In this document: piece after piece, positions 1 through 6,200 of the stretch
Position numbering within the stretch: position 1 is the first letter of the stretch
How the letters are laid out: every line of letters starts with the position of its first letter
Assembly (NCBI GenBank): GCA_025350775.1
Contig: JANXXF010000207.1
Coordinates: 1 to 6,200 of the forward strand
Reading direction: 5' to 3'
From: Actinomycetes bacterium
GTDB lineage: Bacteria > Actinomycetota > Thermoleophilia > Gaiellales > Gaiellaceae
DNA: 6,200 nucleotides
Notes under the pieces: model-generated
Told to the model about the DNA's origin: nothing
The model's database searches: none
The model's input: only the letters and a program-made list of their open reading frames with translations
Made by a program: the position numbers and the translations under genes

Positions 1-3470
<3,470 letters not shown>

Positions 3471-3479
3471 ATGCGACAG

Positions 3480-3486
3480 CTCCCTT
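3480..3486 (-). promoter_or_regulatory. Shine-Dalgarno site that fixes the rpoB TTG start
   Basis: AAGGGAG is read on the minus strand, with 9 nt between it and the TTG. No ATG or GTG in the rpoB frame lies between the upstream stop and this TTG, so this site decides the start. Homologues support it too: the protein reads SSRVAAPVARKSF straight into the conserved SRLKHVLDLPNL. Confidence 0.75.
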
Positions 3487-3584
3487 GTTAATTGCGGCTT
3501 AGCGGGGCGACGAAAGACAGTACTTCAGGCGCAACCCGTCATACTAGCTGAAGGACATGCCCTGACGCAGGCCGAACGGGACCC

Positions 3585-3606
3585 GATGGGCCGTGCGAGG
3601 CCCACC
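3585..3606 (-). promoter_or_regulatory. Stem-loop at the predicted 5' end of the rpoB transcript
   Basis: Minus-strand TGGGCC and GGCCCA are perfect 6-bp arms around a 6-nt loop (TCGCAC). One G-U pair and one more G-C pair extend the stem to 8 bp. It starts directly after the candidate -10 hexamer, so it would form the first nucleotides of an RNA started there. It could protect the 5' end or affect early elongation. The fold is seen; the role is inferred. Confidence 0.4.
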
Positions 3607-3627
3607 ACTATAGCGGACACCGGACAC
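3607..3627 (-). promoter_or_regulatory. Candidate rpoB promoter: TATAGT -10 with a tandem 7-bp repeat upstream
   Basis: The minus strand reads TATAGT (3612-3607), 5 of 6 matches to the sigma-70/SigA -10 consensus and an AT-rich island in a GC-rich spacer. Directly upstream, offset by one base, is the tandem repeat GTGTCCG GTGTCCG (plus-strand CGGACAC twice, 3614-3627). I see no TTGACA-like -35 at 16-18 nt, which is not rare in actinobacterial promoters. Transcription would start near 3600, giving a leader of about 130 nt before the TTG. Separate rpoB promoters are known in other actinobacteria; use of this one is inferred. Confidence 0.4.
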
Positions 3628-3636
3628 CCGGCGCGG

Positions 3637-3660
3637 GTCGGCCGGTAACCACCCGGCGAC
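3637..3660 (-). repeat. Inverted repeat in the rplL-rpoB spacer
   Basis: GTCG-CCGG and CCGG-CGAC form an 8-bp stem with one bulged base and a 7-nt loop. It lies between the rplL-proximal hairpin and the candidate rpoB promoter, so it could add to a termination or RNA-processing zone, or be a protein-binding dyad. Short GC palindromes are common in such DNA, so its meaning is uncertain. Confidence 0.3.
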
Positions 3661-3682
3661 GCCGACTCCTCCGGCCGAGAAG

Positions 3683-3714
3683 CGTTGGGGGCCACCCGCA
3701 GGCAGCCCCCAACG
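3683..3714 (-). terminator. Strong hairpin after rplL: partial terminator, attenuator or processing site
   Basis: Perfect 10-bp arms (CGTTGGGGGC and GCCCCCAACG) flank a 12-nt loop, starting 18 nt after the rplL stop. No U-run follows on the minus strand (CTTCTCGG), so it is not a classical intrinsic terminator. In E. coli the rplL-rpoB gap carries an attenuator and an RNase III site that set the ratio of stalk protein to RNA polymerase; position suggests the same role here. It could also be a 3'-end stabiliser for an rplJL mRNA. The stem is certain, the function inferred. Confidence 0.5.
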
Positions 3715-3732
3715 ACCCACCTGGTGAGATCG

Positions 3733-4107
3733 CTACTTGATCTCGACCGAGGCGCCGGCTTCCTCGAGCTGCGCCTTGATCTTGTCGGCCTCGTCCCGCG
3801 GGATGCCGGCCTTGACCGCCTGCGGAGCGCCGTCGACGACGTCCTTGGCCTCCTTGAGGCCGAGGCCGGTGATGGCGCGGACCTCCTTGATGACCTGGAT
3901 CTTTTTGTCGCCGGCGGCGAGCAGGATGACGTCGAACGCCGTCTGCTCCTCCTCGGCCTCGACGACAGCGGCGCCGCCACCGGCAGCGGCAACAGCCACC
4001 GGCGCAGCAGCGGTGATGCCCCACTCGTCCTCGATCTTCTTCTTGAGATCGACGAGCTCCAGCACAGACAGCTTGCCGAGCTGGTCGAAGATGGTGTCAA
4101 CGCTCAT
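3733..4107 (-). CDS. rplL: 50S ribosomal protein L7/L12
   Basis: L7/L12 is the flexible, multicopy stalk protein that recruits and activates the translational GTPases (EF-Tu, EF-G, IF2, RF3). The 124-residue product has the full family layout. An N-terminal helical dimerisation and L10-binding domain spans about 1-30 (LSVLELVDLKKKIEDEWGI). An Ala/Gly-rich hinge covers about 32-50. The globular C-terminal domain runs from about 55 to 124, with the conserved DKKIQVIKEVRAITGLGL and KEAKDVVDGAP (residues 67-95). It starts with ATG directly after the rplJ stop (TAGATG); GAGGAG 9 nt upstream lies inside rplJ, so translational coupling to L10 is likely. More L12 than L10 is needed per ribosome, so strong re-initiation here makes sense. 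Stop is TAG; a 262-nt spacer to rpoB follows. Confidence 0.99.
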   Translation of the reverse strand: MSVDTIFDQLGKLSVLELVDLKKKIEDEWGITAAAPVAVAAAGGGAAVVEAEEEQTAFDVILLAAGDKKIQVIKEVRAITGLGLKEAKDVVDGAPQAVKAGIPRDEADKIKAQLEEAGASVEIK

Positions 4108-4836
4108 CTAGGACTTCTCCTCGTTGGTCTCGGTATCGGTCGGATCGCCTGCCGCCTCGCTGGCGGGCTCGGCGGATGCCTCGGGCGCCTCGGGCGCTTC
4201 GGCGGGTACGTCGGCCTCGACCTGCGGCTCCTCTGGGGGAACCTCGGCCACGGCCTCGACGACGGGCTCGGCCGGGGCAGGCGCCTCGGCCGGAGCGACG
4301 GGCGCCGGTGCGGCACCGCCCAGCTGCTCGATACGGGCGTCGATCAGCCCGATCAGGTTCTGCAGCGGAGCATTGATCAGCGCCACGAACGTCGTCAACG
4401 GCGCCACCATGGCGCCGAGCGCCTGGCCGCGCAGCACGTCCAACGGCGGCAACGTGGCGAGAGTCTTGACCTCTTCCTCGCCGATCGTCTTGCCCTGGAG
4501 CACACCACCACGGATTGAAAGGATCTTCGTGGTGCGGACAGCGTCGTTCAACGCCTTGGCGACGGCGACGGGGTCGCCGCCCTCCTGGACGAAGGCGATC
4601 GCGGTCGGGCCCTCGAGCAGCCCGAGCAGGGAATCGGCACCGGCAGCCTCGGCCGCCCGCCGCGCGAGCGTGTTCTTGGCCACCGTGAACCGTGCGCCGT
4701 GCTTGAACAGCTCGTCACGGATGCCGTCGATCTGCTTGTTCGTCAGGCCACGGTAGTCGGCGACGATCAACGTCTCGGCAGCCTTCAGCCGCTCGGTGAG
4801 CTGTTCGACGATGAGCTGCTTCTCGGTTTTGAGCAC
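4108..4836 (-). CDS. rplJ: 50S ribosomal protein L10, with a long acidic C-terminal tail
   Basis: L10 anchors L7/L12 dimers to 23S rRNA at the stalk base and represses its own mRNA. Residues 1-130 match the N-terminal domain (LIVADYRGLT at 23-32, ARFTVAKNTLARRAA at 48-62, GPTAIAF at 76-82). Residues 131-173 give the C-terminal helix that binds L12 (VAPLTTFVALINAPLQNLIG). Most L10 proteins end near 165-180 residues; this one has 242. The extra 68 residues (175-242) are Ala/Pro/Glu-rich, with 18 acidic residues and one lysine, and look disordered. The start is GTG at 4836-4834, fixed by an excellent Shine-Dalgarno and by MLKTEKQLIVEQL as the expected N-terminus. It follows the L10 leader RNA and abuts rplL. 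Identity is certain; the tail's function is unknown. Confidence 0.98.
   Translation of the reverse strand: MLKTEKQLIVEQLTERLKAAETLIVADYRGLTNKQIDGIRDELFKHGARFTVAKNTLARRAAEAAGADSLLGLLEGPTAIAFVQEGGDPVAVAKALNDAVRTTKILSIRGGVLQGKTIGEEEVKTLATLPPLDVLRGQALGAMVAPLTTFVALINAPLQNLIGLIDARIEQLGGAAPAPVAPAEAPAPAEPVVEAVAEVPPEEPQVEADVPAEAPEAPEASAEPASEAAGDPTDTETNEEKS
4117..4122 (-). promoter_or_regulatory. rplL Shine-Dalgarno inside the end of rplJ
   Basis: GAGGAG on the minus strand lies 9 nt before the rplL ATG and encodes part of the last residues of L10. The ribosome binding site sits under ribosomes finishing rplJ, which fits coupled translation of the two genes. Confidence 0.65.
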
Positions 4837-4840
4837 TCCT

Positions 4841-4850
4841 TCACCTCCTT
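4841..4850 (-). promoter_or_regulatory. Near-perfect Shine-Dalgarno of rplJ, fixing its GTG start
   Basis: AAGGAGGTGA is a 10-nt uninterrupted match to the complement of the usual 16S rRNA 3' end, with 7 nt between GGAGG and the GTG. It marks GTG at 4836-4834 as the start. It is also the natural target if the leader acts on translation, since the last leader hairpin ends only 10 nt upstream. Confidence 0.9.
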
Positions 4851-4860
4851 CTGAAACGGT

Positions 4861-4884
4861 CGAGCCCGCGTGTCGGCGGGCTCG
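4861..4884 (-). promoter_or_regulatory. Perfect 9-bp hairpin just upstream of the rplJ ribosome binding site
   Basis: CGAGCCCGC and GCGGGCTCG are perfect arms around a 6-nt loop (CGACAC). ACCGTTTC follows on the minus strand, too short a T-run for a firm intrinsic terminator. The stem lies between the L10 leader fold and the Shine-Dalgarno. Its 5' arm can also pair, with one bulged C, with the GGCGGCTC that closes the leader, so the two folds may exclude each other. It may be an attenuator or a shield of the ribosome binding site; this is inferred. Confidence 0.5.
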
Positions 4885-4891
4885 GGGCGGA

Positions 4892-4905
4892 GGCGCCGAA
4901 GCGCC
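4892..4905 (-). promoter_or_regulatory. UUCG-tetraloop hairpin in the rplJ leader
   Basis: GGCGC-TTCG-GCGCC gives a 5-bp GC stem capped by the very stable C(UUCG)G tetraloop. It sits between the L10-binding fold and the 9-bp hairpin next to the Shine-Dalgarno. It probably acts as a stable spacer or folding nucleus within the leader. Confidence 0.5.
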
Positions 4906-4917
4906 ACGGTGTCCTGA

Positions 4918-4969
4918 GCCGCCTAGGCCGGGCTTCTGCCCCTGGGGGCTGCCGGCTGTCTCTGGCGAC
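4918..4969 (-). ncRNA. Ribosomal protein L10 leader (cis-regulatory RNA)
   Basis: This is the autoregulatory element by which L10, or L10 with L12, controls rplJL. On the minus strand a closing 6-bp stem GUCGCC/GGCGGC (one G-U) encloses an asymmetric internal loop, AGAGACA on the 5' side and CUA on the 3' side. Next come an inner stem GCCGG/CCGGC and an apical stem-loop GCCC-CCAG-GGGC. The purine-rich loop around AGACAG, the CCUAGG joint and the position directly before rplJ match my memory of the L10 leader family (Rfam ribosomal protein L10 leader). It lies in the 155-nt rplA-rplJ gap. I see no convincing promoter between rplA and the leader, so it is probably transcribed from upstream. Confidence 0.8.
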
Positions 4970-4991
4970 GGGCGTTGGGTACGGAATCCGG

Positions 4992-5717
4992 CTAGGCCGC
5001 CGAAGCCTCCTCGAGCTCCTCGGCGATGCCACGCACCCTGGCGGGATCGACGTGGATGCCAGGGCCCATCGTGGACGTGAGCGTCACGGCCTGGATGTAG
5101 CGACCCTTGGCGGCGGACGGCTTGGCGCGGACGATCTCCTCGATCAGCGCGGCATAGTTTTCGACGAGCTGCTGCTCGGAAAAGCTCTTCTTGCCGATCG
5201 AGATATGCACGTTGGCGCCACGATCGGTGCGGTACTCGAGCTTGCCCGCCTTCGCATCGCGAACGGCCTTGCCGACGTCGAAGGTGACCGTGCCCGTCTT
5301 GGGGTTGGGCATCAGGCCGCGCGGGCCGAGCACCCGGCCGAGCTTGCCGACAACGCCCATCAGGTCGGGCGTCGCGATCGCGACGTCGAAGTCGGTGAAG
5401 CCCTCCTCGATGCGCTGGCCGAGCTCGGCGGCGCCGACGATGTCCGCTCCGGCCTCCTCGGCCTCGCGGGCCTTGTCGCCCTCGGCGAAGACAGCGACAC
5501 GCTGCGTCCGGCCGGTGCCGTGCGGCAGCATCATCGTGCCGCGCAGCTGCTGGTCGGCGTGACGGACGTTGAGCCCGAGGCGGAAGTGCGCCTCCACGGT
5601 CTCGTCGAACTTCGATGTCTGCAGCCCCTTGAGGAGCTTGACGGCCTCGACGGGCGAGTAGAGCTGCTCGCGATCGATCTGCTTGCGGGCCGTGACGTAC
5701 GCCTTACCGTGCTTCAT
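4992..5717 (-). CDS. rplA: 50S ribosomal protein L1
   Basis: L1 binds 23S rRNA helices 76-78 and forms the mobile L1 stalk that helps move deacylated tRNA out of the E site. In several bacteria it also represses its own operon. The 241 residues are close to the usual 225-235. Recognisable parts: N-terminal MKHGKAYVTARKQID; VEAHFRLGLNVRHADQQLRG at 41-60; the family signature at about 115-144 (ATPDLMGVVGKLGRVLGPRG, then LMPNPKTGTV); and the C-terminal return strand YIQAVTLTSTMGPGIHVDP at 207-225. The ATG overlaps the rplK stop as ATGA, and GGAGG lies 7 nt upstream inside rplK, so the two are translationally coupled. Stop is TAG. The Glu/Ala-rich end (AEELEEASAA) is slightly longer than in many homologues. 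Confidence 0.99.
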   Translation of the reverse strand: MKHGKAYVTARKQIDREQLYSPVEAVKLLKGLQTSKFDETVEAHFRLGLNVRHADQQLRGTMMLPHGTGRTQRVAVFAEGDKAREAEEAGADIVGAAELGQRIEEGFTDFDVAIATPDLMGVVGKLGRVLGPRGLMPNPKTGTVTFDVGKAVRDAKAGKLEYRTDRGANVHISIGKKSFSEQQLVENYAALIEEIVRAKPSAAKGRYIQAVTLTSTMGPGIHVDPARVRGIAEELEEASAA

Positions 5718-6139
5718 GCCTCCACCTCCACGCCCATCGAGCGCGCGGTGCCGGCGATGACGGCCATTGCCGCATCGAGGTCACGCGCATTGAGATCGGT
5801 CATCTTCAGCTCGGCGATCGACCGTACCTGCGCCTGGGTGAGGCGGCCGACCTTGGTGCGGTTCGGCTCGGCGGAGCCCTTAGCAAGGCCAAGCGCCTCC
5901 TTGATCAGGACGGCTGCCGGCGGGGTCTTGGTGATGAAGGTGAACGAGCGGTCCTCATACACCGTGATCTCGACCGGAGTGATGCGGCCGTCTTCCGCGG
6001 CGGTAAGCGCGTTGAACGCCTTGCAGAACTCCATGATGTTGACGCCGTGCTGACCAAGCGCAGGGCCGACGGGCGGGGCCGGGTTAGCCTTGCCGCCGGG
6101 GATCTGCAGCTTGATGACGGTGATGATTTTCTTTGCCAT
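5714..6139 (-). CDS. rplK: 50S ribosomal protein L11
   Basis: L11 binds 23S rRNA helices 43-44 in the GTPase-associated centre, takes part in factor turnover and stringent-response sensing, and is part of the thiostrepton site. The 141-residue length is the family norm. The N-terminal domain has the proline-rich element KANPAPPVGPALGQHGVNIM (17-36) with P20, P22, P23 and P26. The C-terminal rRNA-binding domain has TKTPPAAVLIKEA (70-82) and ends with MTDLNARDLDAAMAVIAGTA (113-132), then RSMGVEV. Translation starts 19 nt after nusG; only weak purine-rich sequence (GCGAG) precedes the ATG, but MAKKIITVIKLQIP is the expected N-terminus. Stop is TGA, overlapping the rplA ATG. No odd residues seen. 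Confidence 0.99.
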   Translation of the reverse strand: MAKKIITVIKLQIPGGKANPAPPVGPALGQHGVNIMEFCKAFNALTAAEDGRITPVEITVYEDRSFTFITKTPPAAVLIKEALGLAKGSAEPNRTKVGRLTQAQVRSIAELKMTDLNARDLDAAMAVIAGTARSMGVEVEA

Positions 6140-6158
6140 GTGTTGTCTCGCGCTCGGG

Positions 6159-6200
6159 TTAGTCGATCTTCTTGACCTGGTCGAAGCTGAGCTCGACCGG
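6159..6200 (-). CDS. nusG: C-terminal end of transcription antitermination/elongation factor NusG (partial)
   Basis: Only the last 13 codons and the TAA stop are inside the window: PVELSFDQVKKID. This fits the end of the NusG KOW domain, where PVELxFxQVxK is the usual wording, and nusG directly before rplK is a very common bacterial order. NusG binds RNA polymerase and links it to Rho or the ribosome. The reading is short, so the call rests on both motif and gene order. Confidence 0.88.
   Translation of the reverse strand, partial: PVELSFDQVKKID

Noticed and set aside
3531..3550. Second possible -10 (TAGTAT on the minus strand) nearer rpoB
   Set aside because: Only 4 of 6 consensus matches and no convincing -35, so weaker than TATAGT at 3612-3607. 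Not strong enough to list as a promoter.
3626..3638. Short dyad ACCCG-GCG-CGGGT upstream of the candidate rpoB -10
   Set aside because: Five-base GC arms with a 3-nt spacer arise often by chance here, and it partly overlaps the tandem repeat. It could be an operator half-site, but nothing else supports this.
3525..4100. Minus-strand frame of 191 codons across rplL and the spacer
   Set aside because: Out of frame with rplL, Ser/Arg/Pro-rich, and covers regulatory spacer DNA. No start signal or family likeness.
3685..4518. Plus-strand open frame of 277 codons opposite rplL and rplJ
   Set aside because: Codon-aligned antisense shadow of two certain ribosomal protein genes. Its start lies in the rplL-rpoB hairpin, with no ribosome binding site and no recognisable domain.
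5052..6053. Plus-strand open frame of 333 codons opposite rplA and rplK
   Set aside because: Codon-aligned with rplA and then running into rplK in another phase. Composition is typical of a GC-rich shadow frame.

Overview
The window is an ordinary but very clear piece of the conserved bacterial nusG-rplK-rplA-rplJ-rplL-rpoB transcription/translation locus. Everything real lies on the minus strand, so the genes read from right to left. The DNA is GC-rich with strongly GC-biased third codon positions. RpoB is of the compact type (about 1,160-1,170 residues), with wording close to actinobacterial RpoB (for example THRRRLSALG, RMCPIETPEGPNIGLIGSL and the C-terminal REEEDELLRAAEELGI). I infer a high-GC actinobacterium, possibly a deep-branching class such as Thermoleophilia. 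The phylum is fairly safe; the class is a guess from memory.

Layout in transcription order: the last 13 codons of nusG (6200-6159); a 19-nt gap; rplK/L11 (6139-5714); rplA/L1 (5717-4992), overlapping rplK by 4 nt (ATGA); a 155-nt leader that folds like the L10-L7/L12 autoregulatory RNA and is followed by two more hairpins; rplJ/L10 (4836-4108, GTG start, very strong Shine-Dalgarno); rplL/L7-L12 (4107-3733), abutting rplJ as TAGATG with no gap; a 262-nt spacer with a strong 10-bp hairpin, a second hairpin, a candidate rpoB promoter and a 5'-end stem-loop; then rpoB (3470 to the left edge, TTG start), which lacks only its last few residues.

How it works together: L11 and L1 form the factor-binding and L1-stalk parts of the 50S subunit. 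L10 with L7/L12 dimers forms the stalk that recruits translational GTPases. L10(L12) is expected to bind its own leader and tune rplJL expression. The rplL-rpoB spacer is where stalk-protein and RNA-polymerase output can be set separately. NusG is a transcription elongation factor that contacts RNA polymerase.

I found no mobile element, CRISPR array, tRNA/rRNA, foreign gene or unknown gene system. The points worth a second look are regulatory (leader, spacer) and protein-level: a long acidic tail on L10, and natural substitutions in the rifampicin region of RpoB. The very long plus-strand reading frames opposite rpoB, rplJL and rplA are codon-bias shadows.
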